Shown here: positions 41,676-52,597 of the stretch, one piece after another
Position numbering within the stretch: the first letter of the stretch is position 1
How the letters are laid out: each line of letters opens with the position of its first letter
Assembly (NCBI GenBank): GCA_963921935.1
Contig: OY998175.1
Location: 161,074,809-161,138,808 of the forward strand
Direction: 5' to 3'
DNA: 64,000 nt
Source of the DNA: Galeruca laticollis
Lineage: Eukaryota; Arthropoda; Insecta; Coleoptera; Chrysomelidae
Program-made: the position numbers and the translations under genes
Notes under the pieces: generated by a model
The model's input: the letters and a program-made list of their open reading frames with translations, nothing else
What the model was told of the DNA's origin: nothing
The model's database searches: none

Positions 41676-42677
41676 CAGATGTAATCCTCAAATCGGCTCG
41701 GTCGGTATATCCAGACAAGCAAAATACCCAACGCCGGTTCACCCTCGTTGGCGAAAATTTGAACTAGTTACCTCGAATAAACAAGTCCAGTTCGGATAAT
41801 CAACAATAGAGAAAAATTTCTTCAATCAACAACAAATCAATCTCGTATTTCAGATAAAATAAAATAAAACTTAAGACTTGGCGGATCTTTAAACGTAGAA
41901 ACCAATACAAAATTTCTCGCAACAGGAAATACAACTCAAGATACAAATGTAAATTTAGAAATTGAAATCTCCAAGATACTTTCTAGAAAACAAATTCTAA
42001 GTCAAAATCAGCTTTTATTTCTATTCGATACCCATAACTGTAATATCTATTCAAAAGTGTATGGTCAGTAGTGAACGATGATACCAAAATTGCAGGACAG
42101 CTGGTATAATATATTATTGCTAGCGGTAAATAATTATCAAAATATTCGCAAATAAAAAGTCTAAGTATCAATCACTTTTTGCTTCACAAATTTTTAAGTT
42201 TAAATCAGCTTTGATTTCTATTCGAACCCCAAAATTACAATACCTATTCAAAATACTATTATCAGTAGTGAATGATGATAACAAAATTGTGGGACAACCG
42301 GTATAATAATTATTAAAGTATTTCCATGTAAAATCTATTGATTCTATTTTATTAGCAAAATTACTTTTTAAAAGAAAACGATTACAATTCAATATTTCAG
42401 TTAACAACAAACAAAACCAAAAAAAAGAAAGCAATTATCGTTAACAAGAAACGACTAAAAAAGAAACTGGTTCTCCTAATTTGAAAAATATTTCTATCGG
42501 CAATATTTTATTGCAACTTCCAAAATATATTCTTTTACGCACTAAATTTAACAAATTAGATCCTACGAGATTTTCGAAATGTTGGTTGAAAATTTTAATT
42601 ATGGATTTATGAAGGTTTACACACTCGTGTTTCTGATTCGGAATTTTAACATCAAAATTCTCTAAATAATTCACAAT
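41676..42677 (-). other. Gypsy leader with a duplicated ~130-bp block
   Basis: The region between the primer-binding repeats and gag holds two diverged copies of one block, about 41993..42121 and 42188..42320 (shared words AATCAGCTTT.ATTTCTATTCGA, CAGTAGTGAA.GATGATA, GGACA.C.GGTATAATA), about 195 bp apart. The small frames in both are a result of this duplication and no protein family is recognised. Confidence 0.7.
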
Positions 42678-42963
42678 ATGCGGAAGAAAATCCTTAATAC
42701 AGTTACGACTACGGCTCCGGTTTCTATAACGACGGTCTCTGCTCCTTCAACAACGGTATTTGCTCTTACAACTACGGTTCCTGCTTCAATGACAACGATA
42801 TCTGCTCTTACAATAACAGTCCTTGCTCCTACAACAACGGTTTCTGTATTTTTCTCACAACAACGGTCCCTGTATTTCTTACAACAATAGTCCCTATATT
42901 TTTTTTTACAACAATAGTCCCTATATTTTTTTTACAACAATGGTCCCTGCTCGGGCGCCATTT
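42678..42963 (-). repeat. Gypsy primer-binding site with repeat-derived leader
   Basis: The primer-binding site TGGCGCCCGAGCAGGGAC (42960..42943, minus strand) differs by one base from the standard tRNA-Lys site. It is followed by about nine or ten degenerate units of roughly 30 bp, each a variant of GGGACC.TTGTTGTAA, in which the 3' half of the primer-binding site is itself part of the unit. The unit is clearest close to the LTR and decays away from it. Confidence 0.8.
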
Positions 42964-44930
42964 TGTGACGTGCTTTCGTTCCTCAGAAGAATTACGGACG
43001 TCACTATGACTCCCGTGGCTTTACTATCTACCAGATTTTCTCGGGCGCCAGATTTTTGGGATGGTTTACTCCACCGAACTCTCGGAAATGGTAGCGTCAA
43101 GAGTTACCAGGGTAGCAACAGATGGAGGTTAAGTAATTCCAGGGGTCTGCTGTTTTTGACCTCGATGCCGTGCGAAGTGGGAAACAGGCTTTAATTGTTT
43201 ACCACTATCGGAAAATGAAACTACCTGTGCTTTATAAAATTTCACAATTTATTTCGGTTTCGAAAAAATTTGGGAAAAAGGAAAATAGAACGAACTTCTT
43301 AACTATATAATTAAAACAACTAAATTTTGATGAAAGCCCTTCAGTATTTGCGATTTATATTAAATTACTGCCCAGACCAAAGCACTTTATTACAGAATAA
43401 ATGTTTTACGCTTACAAGCCTAACGTGCAAAGCTCTAATAGTTTTCGGCGATCGCCGGTGAAAATCAGCGAAAATTTACTAGCAGTACGGTGAGAATTAC
43501 ATAGAGAAAGCGTTATAAAGGCACTAGCAGTGTTCTACGGGAGCGTTTCTTGGCATTTGTGTACGGTTTAAGATAGGAGAAACGGTAAATAATAGAGTTA
43601 TCTCGGTTTTTATGCAGATATTTCTCCGGCCGTTGGTGCTAAAATCAATCGTGCAAAGATCAGTTAGTCGGCAGAATCCGAAAACCTCCCCCTGGCGAAC
43701 CTGCTATGGCAGCGAACGCACGCGAGATTATTTCGTTTCACGCCTTGGAAAACCCTCGAAGATGTCCCTGCTATGGCAGCGAACACAGACGAGATTCCTC
43801 CAAGTTGCCTATTATCAAATATTTTAAAGTTACGCTACCAAGGCCTAGAATAGAACGGCGGTAATTAACAAATTTCCCTTGGTTTTGTGCGGATTTTACC
43901 CCGGCCGTTGGTGCTAAATCAATCTCTCAAAGAACAGTTAGCCGGCAGAATCCGAAAACCTCCCCCTGGCGAACCTGCTATGGCAGCGAACGCACGCGAG
44001 ATTATTTCGTTTCACGCCTTGGAAAACCCTCGAAGATGTCCCTGCTATGGCAGCGAACACAGACGAGATTCCTCCAAGTTGCCTATTATCAAATATTTTA
44101 AAGTTACGCTACCAAGGCCTATGGTACTAGATTCAACACACCCCCCGAAATAATTTGAGAGTCCCTCAAGAATTTACCTGCTTTGCAGCGAGAATGCTTG
44201 AAAGTTTCCCAACGTTATTTCCTTTCCCTTGTGTTGTATACCGGAATTGGGATTCCCGAAATATCTTGAAAATCCCCCAAGAATTTACCTGCTTTGCAGC
44301 GAGAATGCTTGGGAATTTTCCAATTATATTTCTTTTCCCCTGAAGTTACAGCCAACAGTAAATTCTTACTTCGGAATCGTACACAAATACGCGGAAAATC
44401 ACTCAAATTAAACAAGCAGTAAGCAAAATAAAAATCTATTAATACAATTACTAAATACGCTAGAAGCAAAATAAATCTCAACACCAGAAGAATGAAAAAT
44501 AATTTCTAAATTCGCTTACCTCGCTGGCGAAAATCAGTCGGCGTTTTCGGTTACGGCGGAAAAGGTGGAACTGTCGGAGCAGGAGTCACAAGAGCACAAG
44601 AATCAGGAGTCAAAAAGAGAGCTATTCCGTTCCGTTTGCCGGTTTTATACATTCTTTTTCGACCCCACTCAGGAGGTACCCTACTTAGCAATTTTAAGAA
44701 CGGCGTCGACTGGCGTGCGCGAGCGATGCAGTAAGAAATACACATTAAATATATACCGGATGTATCACTATACATATTTAAAATTATTAGGAACAAATAA
44801 ATTTACAGCTTTTGGTGAAAGAGGGGTGTATAAGCAAATAATGACGGAACTTAATAATAAAATGAGAAATAAAATAGGTACAGTTGAATGTCTGAACGAA
44901 AGAAGAAAAAAAAATAGTAACATCGTTACA
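42964..44930 (-). repeat. Gypsy LTR, right copy (5' LTR in element sense)
   Basis: 1967 bp direct copy of 32541..34508. Differences seen: T for C at 43502 and an A-run of 9 instead of 10 near 44906. In element sense this copy holds the promoter. Confidence 0.95.
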
Positions 44931-45206
44931 AGTTCACCTTCAAAATGCGAATCTAATGAAGTAAATTATATTGAGATACGTGAGTTAGACCTTAATGAAT
45001 ATTTGGCGGATCAGAATATACCTGTAGAGAATTTAATAAACATGTCTCGGATAATTAATGGGAATTTGCAAAAAAGGGGAGTTTCCCCATCACAAAATAT
45101 GAATTCAAGTAACAAGTTAAATTTAAAAATGGTAAAAAATAGGGGGGGAAAAGAAGATAATGGGAAATCCATATCTGAACTAGATATGGAGCAAGATGAG
45201 TGGTAA
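44931..45206 (+). pseudogene. Non-LTR element B ORF1, 3' part
   Basis: It continues the ORF1 frame of 31448..32540 after the duplicated AGTT, through SSPSKCESNE and IRELDLNEYLADQN to the stop at 45204..45206, which overlaps the ORF2 start (ATGAGTGGTAA). The longer frame that starts at 44565 within the LTR is a chance extension. Confidence 0.8.
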
Positions 45207-48200
45207 GATTAAGACAAATATAATTGTAGTTTCTTGTTTCAATATTTTACCCCTTTTTATAAAATTCAGGATTTTGCAGTGGAACTTGAGAAGTGTGAGA
45301 TCTAACAATATTAATCTTGAATATTTAATTAATAGAGATGACCCAAATGTGATATTGTTGCAAGAAACCTTTGTAAACAATGGAATGAAATGGAGGGTAA
45401 AAGGCTATAATATATATCGTACAGACAGATCGGAAGGACATAATGGCATTGCAATTTTAGTAAGTAATAAATGTACATCACGGTCATATGATTTAAACTT
45501 AATAAATAAACCTTACGGTTTAATTATACAAGCCATTGTAGTTAATAAAATGTTAATTATAAATACTTATTTTCCCATAGATATTAAACTGAACAGACCT
45601 TTCTTAAGTGATATATGTCAGGAAATAGATACATTTGATCATATTATTTTTGCTGGCGATTTTAATTCCAAAAATTTAATGTTTGGTAACAATACTAATA
45701 ATAGAAATGGTAATATTCTGGTAGAGGTATTATTGGAATCGGGTTTTATTTGTCTGAATGACGGTAGTGCAACGAGAATTGGATTACCGGGTCAAAACAA
45801 AAGTGTTACAGACCTTACGTTTTGCACAGGTAGGTTCGGGTTAGTTGGAAGATGGGAAGTATATCCACTAGACAAGGGAGACAGTGATCATTATCCTATA
45901 AAAATTGATTTCGAGCGAATATAAAAATGATAATATTTACGAAAAAGGTGAATGCCAAGTAAAAAAGTATAATACTAGAAATATAAATTGGGATGAGTAT
46001 TATTTAAAATGTATAGAAATGGAAAATCAAATGGAAGGTAAGAGATACAGGGATATTGTGGGTTTAATAGACAAAGCTTACAATATGGTTAAACCCAATA
46101 AAACAAATTATAGTGGAAATAATAGGAACAATGGTAAGAATAAAAGAACAATTAATAAATGGTGGAATAGGGAGTGTGATACAGGGGTGGATGATTTAGT
46201 GTACTCACTGTTTAGGGGATTACCGTATTGTATTAAATTTAATTTGATAAAAGTATTTAATAGCTTTGTATCAGGAGATAATCTTCCTGAGGAATGGAAA
46301 ATCCAAATCATTTGCCCAATCTTGAAACCCTTTAAAGATCCCCTTTCAGTGGATAGTTATAGGTTTATCGCTTTGCAATCAAGTGCATTAAAGTTCTTAG
46401 AAAACTTGATCAAAAATAGAATAGAATATAAATTGGAGGCAGACCTTTTAATTAATAAGAAACAATCTGGTTTTAGAAAGGGGAAGGGAATTATGGATAA
46501 TTTGGTTTATTTACAGACAACAGTTGTTCAAGCTTTTCAAAGGAATAATAAGGTAGTTGCGGTATTTTTGGATATCAAGGCGGCATATGATAATGTTAGG
46601 ATTCATATATTAATGAATAAATTGGCTAAATTCAATATCCCACAATCTTATATTGAGTTCTTAAGGAAAATATATAGTAATAGAAAGATCATTGTGAAAG
46701 ATATCTCTTCAGGGGTTACTTCCAGATTAGGATGTGTAAGTAAAGGCATCCCACAAGGATCAGTACTTAGTCCATTACTGTTTGCAGTATACACAAATGA
46801 TATATATATGAACAAATGGTGGAAGGAGTGGATATGTTAGGCTTGGCTGACGATATGATGATTATTGCAGTAGGGAATGATTTGGAGAAGTTATGTAGGA
46901 GTATTAATGAATCATTGGAGAATACTAGTGAATGGCTGGGATTACATGGTTTTCAATTATCAGTACAAAAATCAAAAGCGATAATTTTCCAAAAAAGAAA
47001 AAGTAGAGTAAGTATCCCTAGTATTGTATGCAATTATGAAGTAATACCATATGAAACAAAAGTAAGGTATTTAGGAGTCTTACTGGACGACAAAATGAAG
47101 TTAAGTGCCCACATTGATGGGATTGTGGCCAAAGCACAGAAGGGTATATATGTCATGAAATCTGTTGCAAACTATTGGTGGGGGGCTGATTCAAAAATTC
47201 TATCTATGATATACAAGGGTATTGTTAGATCTCACTTAGATTTTGGTTCATTGCTTTTGTTTAATACTTCAAAACAAAATTTATGCAAATTAGATAAAGT
47301 TCAATTTAAAGCATTAAGAGTTATATTAGGAGCTATGAAAAACACTCCTACTGTGTCACTGTTGGCAGAGGCGGGGGAACTCCCTTTACATTGGAGGTGT
47401 ATATGGTTAGCAGAAAAATTTATCTTGAAACATCTTTCTTTAAATAATAGTATAGTTACAAGTAATTTATTGAGTATGTACGGGCTTCAACATATAAATG
47501 TTGGCATGATCAATTTTCCTATAATGGAGGGATTGGATAGAGCATTAATTTATCATAATTTAATTAGAAAATACGATGTTATACCATGCTTTGCAGTTGG
47601 GTACGATGCACTGCTTATGGATATTCCCTGGGAGGATTTGGGGCTACAGAAAAGCAACTCTGATAATGAAAAAGAATTTGATGGCATAATAAAAGAGAAA
47701 TGGAGGAATTTCCATATAATATATACAGATGGATCTAAAGATAGACATGAAAATCTAACTGGGTTTGGTATATATATGGAAAATAGGGGTTCTACAATAA
47801 GTGTCAGAGTGGCCGACGAAGCTACTATATGTACAGCAGAGTTATTAGCGATCTATGTGGCAGTTAAAAGAATTCGCGAAGTGGGAAACTTGAATTCCTT
47901 GGTTCGAACCGATTCCAAGAGTGCTTTACAGAGGATAGCCAGAAAAGGATTATATGGTAAAGCTGAATTCCCAGAGTTATGTATTAGAGAACTCTTATGG
48001 GATGCGAAGTGTAATAATCAAAATATTAGGTTTGGTTGGATTCCCAGTCATACAGGTATAAAGGGTAATGTAGAAGCAGATTTGTTGGCTAAGAATAGTT
48101 TAAAAAAGATGGAAAAGAATTTTAATAAAGTGGATTATAGAGATATTTTGGTAAATGTTAAAGAAAAGATAAGAAAAGAATGGGAAGAGGAATGGATTGA

Positions 48201-48582
48201 ATTGTGTAAGCTTAAAGGAAAGCATTATTTTAAAATCGTTGGGAAATTACCAGAGAAGCCTTGGTTTTATGAAGTAAAGGTCAACAGGCAAGTGGTTACT
48301 ACATTGAATAGACTTAGGTTGGGACATTGTGCGTATCCGCAGCATCGGATACGAGTAGTGAATTCACCCAATTGTGAATGTGGGAAAGTGGGTAGTATCA
48401 GACATATACTTTTGGAGTGCCCTATTAACAAAAAATACAGTGACATTTTATATAACAGTATGCTAAAAAATTGCATGAAGTATGAAACTGCTCTATGTGT
48501 AGAAGATATGCTTAGAGAACCTTCAGCTAGTAGTGCTTTGCTTCTATGTAAATTTTTCAAAAATTCTAAAAGAGTTATATAA
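45196..48582 (+). pseudogene. Non-LTR element B ORF2: endonuclease, RT, RNase H
   Basis: AP-type endonuclease (LQWNLRSVRSNN, LLQETFVNN, FAGDFNSKNL, GDSDHYPIKI) lies at 45270..45910. A frame change follows, then a linker with INKWWNREC joined directly to GVDDLVYSLFRGLP at about 46180, indicating an internal deletion of the normal linker. RT motifs: FLDIKAAYDN near 46570, SKGIPQGSVLSP near 46740, another frame change, then GLADDMMIIA near 46840, where the family usually has Y-A-D-D. RNase H follows (IIYTDGSK, CTAELLAI, RTDSKSAL, IPSHTGIKGNVEADLLAK) at about 47715..48100, and a C-x-C..H..C end (CECGKVGSIRHILLECP). It is a homologue of ORF2 of element A and fits the I clade. Confidence 0.85.
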
Positions 48583-48723
48583 ACTAATTTTAGATCCAGG
48601 AAGAAGTGGTGTCCCAGAGGCAGATGCATGAAAGTGCAACTTTTTCCTAAATAAATCAAAGTGAGACATAGTACTGGGTAGATAACTCGACGGAGTTAAG
48701 CCCAAAAAGGAAAGAAGAAGAAG

Positions 48724-48990
48724 AATGACAACTGTGATAAAATTTATATCGACAGAACTTGTAGACATTTTAAAACTAGAATTTCCGAACACAAACGTAG
48801 CTACGACAACAAAAAATTAGATTCTAAGTATTCAAATCATTTATTAGAAAACCAACACACTTTTGACCCAAATTTTGAAATTTTACATGTAGAACATAAA
48901 TCCTTTAGATTAAATATTTTAGAAGCTCTTGAGATTAACAAAAACAAATATTCAGGTAACCATCTTAACGGCCAAATAGTTATAGAATTG
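48724..48990 (+). pseudogene. Penelope GIY-YIG endonuclease domain
   Basis: An open frame reads DNCDKIYIDRTCRHFKTRI, then SEHKRSYDNKK, SNHLLENQHTFD and LEALEINKNKYSGNHLNGQ, ending at TAA 48988..48990. This is the GIY-YIG nuclease of a Penelope protein. The usual Y-I-G is Y-I-D. It continues the fragment at 30580..31093 beyond the inserted element B. Confidence 0.75.
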
Positions 48991-49393
48991 TAAATGGACC
49001 CCGACCCTGTCCCATGGTCAGCGAACTCAAAACACCGATGTAATAAATATAGGTTGATGACTATGTAAAATTCATTCATTCAATTATTTTAATTCAATTC
49101 AATTTTTCTATTCATTGTTATTAACAGTTTATTTATTGTCAAGTTACTTTTGTATTTCCAAGTTTCATTGTAAATAAAATTCAAACAAATATATTTTTAA
49201 AAAAAATAAAAGTGTCTTGACGAATATTTCTGGCGCTGCGAACAGGATTAACTTCGTACTTAAACCCAAGTTTCCTTGTCAACTTTAGTTGTTAGAGGAG
49301 AAAATCCAACGAACCGAGGCGAAAACAACGTAATATGTAGAAGACAACCCCAGTGATCATCCTCTTGTAAGTACAACGTTCTTTTTCTCCTTT

Positions 49394-50677
49394 ATGAGCA
49401 GTTTTAGTGATATTTCTGAAAGTAACTTACATTTATTGCTGTCAAATCTTTCAATAAATCCATTAGATAGTTCTAATATGGCTAATAGTTCTCGATCGTC
49501 TAAAAATCAAATTTCAGAAACTTTAAACACTAATAGCTTAAATATGTCCCTTCAAAATAATGATATTTCTAGTATTTGTGCCACCCTTCCTGAATTTAAT
49601 ACGGGAGATAATCTCTCGGCTTTTATAAAATCAGTAGATAACTTAGTTACGTTTCTTAGAACACAGAATCTTACTCAACCTCAAGAATTAATATTAAACG
49701 CAAACATTATTTCTCGTATACAAGGTGAACCTAGAGATTTTTTAAATTATTCAAATTAATGCTTTTGACGTCCATCGTTACTAGCTAAATACGGAGATCG
49801 ACGCTCCGAAGATATTTTATCAACACAATTATCTACTACAGTACAGTACGATAATGAAACATATGATCAATATCATCAAAGAATTTCATATAATCTTAAT
49901 GATTTGCTTCAACATATAGTTTTAAATGATAATGTGGAAACTGTAAATTTCAAAACCCCGTACTTCAAAAATATTGCTCTAAAAACTTTTTGCACTGGTA
50001 TTAACGAACCCTATTGTGAATATTTACCACATTTCCAAATAAATTCTCTTGACGAAGCTCTTCAAAAATGTATCTCTTATGATAATCATAAAAATCAACA
50101 ATTATATATGAACTTCTTAAGGAGTCAACAACATAAAAAGTTACCTCCTCTTCATAAACCCAAACAAAATTCTTTCAATCTCAATCACAATAAATCCAAT
50201 CAATCTTTTACGCAGAACCGTACTAGCCCGAATATTACATTTTCTTCTCGAAATAACTTCCATCCAAATGCCGCGATTTCTCCAATAAATAGATTTCAAA
50301 ATAATAACCCTCCTAGAAATAATCATAGTTTTAACAGACCCCAGTCTAATAACACTTTTGGAAAGAATCAATCATTTAATAAACCGTCTTATTCTTTCGC
50401 CAATAACTCAAATCTTCATACAACGCAATTCCAAAGAAATTTTCAAACTGCACAAAATATTCCAAGACCAATGAGTGGTGTACAAACAATTTCTACCAGA
50501 AACCAACCTATGAGCACTTCGACAAGACGAACTTTGAATTTTAATGTAAATACTGACCAAAATGAAAATTTCGGAAATTCTCATGATATTGACGATACTA
50601 ACGAAAATTTTGAAACTAACGCAGACGGTCAAGACGAAAATTTTCAAGAGGCCACTTACGAAATGCCATTTCAATAA
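49394..50677 (+). pseudogene. 17.6-like Gypsy Gag
   Basis: Start at 49394 (MSSFSDISESN). The first part has LPEFNTGDNLSAFIKSVDNL and runs to a stop at 49757..49759. The second part 49904..50677 continues the capsid (FCTGINEPYCEYL, LQKCISYDNHKNQQLYM) and a long Asn/Phe-rich tail (NNPPRNNHSFNRPQSNNTFG). No zinc knuckle is seen. A stop and a frame change separate the parts. Confidence 0.7.
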
Positions 50678-50721
50678 ACCTTAATAATAATCGCAACGAT
50701 ACTCAACTACCATACTTCATT

Positions 50722-51126
50722 ATGCCAACTTCTAAACTAAAAGTTTTAATAGATACAGGAGGATCCGATACTATCATTTCTCCAAAAGCTTCCACATTCT
50801 TCAATTCGAACCATATTTATAATAAACCATTTACACTGACGTCCATGAAAATTACACGAAAATATAACTCGAATATCAAAACACCACTACTTAAAGGATT
50901 TAACATTTTAGAACCTATTGACGCTAGAATTGCTGACTGGAGTAAAGATTTTGACATATTATTAGGGAATTATGACTTAGAACGTTTGCATGCTTTGATA
51001 GATTACCAAAATAAATTACTAACATTAAAACGTCTTAATATTACTATTCCTTTTGATACCTTATACAATAAAATTCCTCTTGATATTCTCAACGGCGACA
51101 TATCGTCCTTCCCGAAATTACAATAA
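50722..51126 (+). pseudogene. 17.6-like Gypsy aspartic protease
   Basis: LKVLIDTGGSDTIISPKAS is a retroviral-type protease start with the catalytic D-T-G, and LLGNYDLERLHALIDY corresponds to the flap-distal I/L-L-G segment. The frame stops at 51124..51126, before RT. Confidence 0.75.
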
Positions 51127-51200
51127 ATAATATTAAAATTCCTGAATCAATTCATACTGCCAAAAGCGGTTACATTAATGATATTTGTTTACCAAGTCCT

Positions 51201-52127
51201 TTGTCATTAGAACCAATACATGTCGGAAATTTAAATAAATTCGAAATATCTAATGGTCCAAGTAATTTTGACCCATCGATAATCCGCACTCAACACCTAA
51301 ACCATGAAGAAAGAGAAAAAAATTTAAAGCTCTGTAATAAATACAAAGATATTTTCTATCACGATAACTCTGACTTAACTTTTTCTTCTGCCATTAAGCA
51401 CGAAATCCGAACAAAAGATGAAAATCCTATCTACGTTAAAGGTTTCCGACATCCGAAAGCAATGCAGGACGAAATTACTAGACAATTACTCGATAAAAAA
51501 AAACCAGACGCTTCTGGCAAGAAAAAATTCCGTATGGTTATTGATTATCGTAAATTAAATGAGAACACTGTCGAAGATAAATATAACCTCCCAAATATCG
51601 AAGACATACTAGATAACCTACGAAAAGCCATGTATTTTACTACTCTTGATCTAGCTCAGAATTTCCATCAAATTGATGTCCATCCAAATTCAATTGAGAA
51701 AACAGCTTTTTCCGTATCCCACGGCAAATAGTTTCTACGAATGCCATTTGGTCTTAAAAATTGACCCTCTTCTCTCGAAAAATTGATCCTCGGACCCTTT
51801 CTCCACAAATGTTTCGTCTATATGAAAGATGTCATTATTTTTTCTAAGTCTCTTCAAGATCATTTAATTCACAATGCCGCAATTTTTGAAACATTTCGGA
51901 AAGCTAACTTAAAAATCCAATTAGATAAATCCGAATTTCTGACAAAAGAAGTCGCTTTTCTTGGTCATATCGTAATTCCCGCAGGCATTAAGCTCAATCC
52001 TAGCAAAACAGAGGCTATTAAGAATTTTCCAATACCAAAAGCAGTAAAAGAAGTGAGCTCCTTGTTAGGACTTTATTCCAAATTTTGCAAGAATAACATA
52101 ATAAAATTCAAACAGATATTTTTTTAA
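51201..52127 (+). pseudogene. 17.6-like Gypsy reverse transcriptase, truncated
   Basis: RT blocks FRMVIDYRKLNENTVEDKYN, YFTTLDLAQNFHQIDVHP and KTAFSVSHGK, a stop at 51729..51731, then the next blocks in another frame: FVYMKDVIIFSKSLQDHL (the family has Y-L-D-D, so the catalytic pair is damaged), FLGHIVIPAGIKLNPSKTEA, ending in the fusion to the LTR end. Inactive. Confidence 0.85.
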
Positions 52128-52344
52128 AAAAGTTAAAAGAGTCTCGACGAATATTTCTATATCAATCACTCTTCTTTATTAAACCTTTTTACCTAGAAGA
52201 TAGTTTAGGAATGTTTGTAGTGAATGAATTTCCAGGTAAAATTTTTTTCAATATATTTGTTAATATTGGAATAATAGAATTCTGTATTTATGCACTGTAT
52301 ATATTAAAACATTTTTTCCGTGTTTACCGTGTTAGCGAAACGCG

Positions 52345-52470
52345 CCACTAGTTTAAATTGAACATTAGTTCAAATATAATGAAGTTTTAAACAATTTAAC
52401 TTGTTTAATTTCATCATTCAGTACGGATCTTCATCAAGTAAAAGCCTCATCTGTTCAACTTAAATAAAAG
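52345..52470 (-). repeat. Inverted copy of the block at 30431..30540
   Basis: Read on the minus strand this repeats TTAAATTGTTTAAAACTTCA, TATATTTGAAC and TGTTCAATTTAAACTAG, found at 30476..30530 on the + strand, with weaker similarity on both sides. It brackets the Penelope-derived cluster. Confidence 0.7.
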
Positions 52471-52597
52471 TTTGATTATTTAGTAACCCCATTTATCAAC
52501 AAACCTATTTTTAATTGAGGACTTAATCTAAACATTACATAAAAACCACTAACCTATATATCATAGAAAGTATCACACAAAAATTGTGTATTGTAAC

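Larger units (their letters stand above)
32541..44930 (-). mobile_element. Young Ty3/Gypsy retrotransposon with two accessory ORFs
   Basis: It has long LTRs (32541..34508 and 42964..44930) and AGTT duplicated on both sides (32537..32540 and 44931..44934). A tRNA-Lys-type primer-binding site and a purine tract sit at the correct inner ends on the minus strand. In element order it carries a 1.3-kb leader, gag (41675..40518), pol (40410..36502), ORF3 (36490..35705) and ORF4 (35463..34669). All four frames are open and the LTRs differ by only one substitution and one A-run length change. So it inserted recently and may be active. Confidence 0.95.
31094..48723 (+). mobile_element. I-like non-LTR retrotransposon B, interrupted by a Gypsy element
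   Basis: ORF1 (31318..32540, 44935..45206) and ORF2 (45196..48582) are followed by a 3' end of (GAA) repeats at 48711..48723. Direct copies of AATGACAACTGTGA flank it (31080..31093 and 48724..48737). Removing the Gypsy element (32541..44934) leaves about 5.2 kb, normal for I-type elements. Both ends appear complete. Confidence 0.9.
49180..52160 (+). mobile_element. Truncated Ty3/Gypsy element, 17.6-like
   Basis: The inner end of the 5' LTR (..TCTTGACGAATATTTC) is followed by a primer-binding site TGGCGCTGCGAAC at 49231. Gag, protease and the first part of RT follow. At about 52109 the RT frame joins a second copy of the LTR end (..GTCTCGACGAATATTTC, up to about 52157). The shared ATAAAATTCAAACA at the junction suggests deletion by recombination at short homology. 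RNase H and integrase are gone. The 5' LTR start lies somewhere in 48991..49180. Confidence 0.75.
30476..52470 (+). mobile_element. Penelope-like element carrying nested insertions
   Basis: The left part 30580..31093 encodes the end of a Penelope reverse transcriptase and the start of its GIY-YIG domain. The right part from 48724 continues that domain exactly where the left stops. The two are separated by non-LTR element B with a 14-bp target duplication. Beyond lie the Penelope 3' region and a truncated Gypsy. An AT-rich block at 30476..30530 recurs in inverted orientation at 52350..52405, which fits the partly inverted ends of Penelope elements. The outer limits are approximate. Confidence 0.6.

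Noticed and set aside
41983..42434. Two similar small frames in the Gypsy leader as possible genes
   Set aside because: Their similarity comes from a duplicated non-coding block. Different frames are open by chance and no domain is seen.
44565..44930. Frame from 44565 as the start of a 213-residue protein
   Set aside because: The first part is LTR sequence. Only the part after 44930 belongs to ORF1 of non-LTR element B.
30476..52405. Inverted blocks as ends of a single 22-kb DNA transposon
   Set aside because: The interior is fully explained by nested retroelements with their own duplications, and no transposase for such an element is present.
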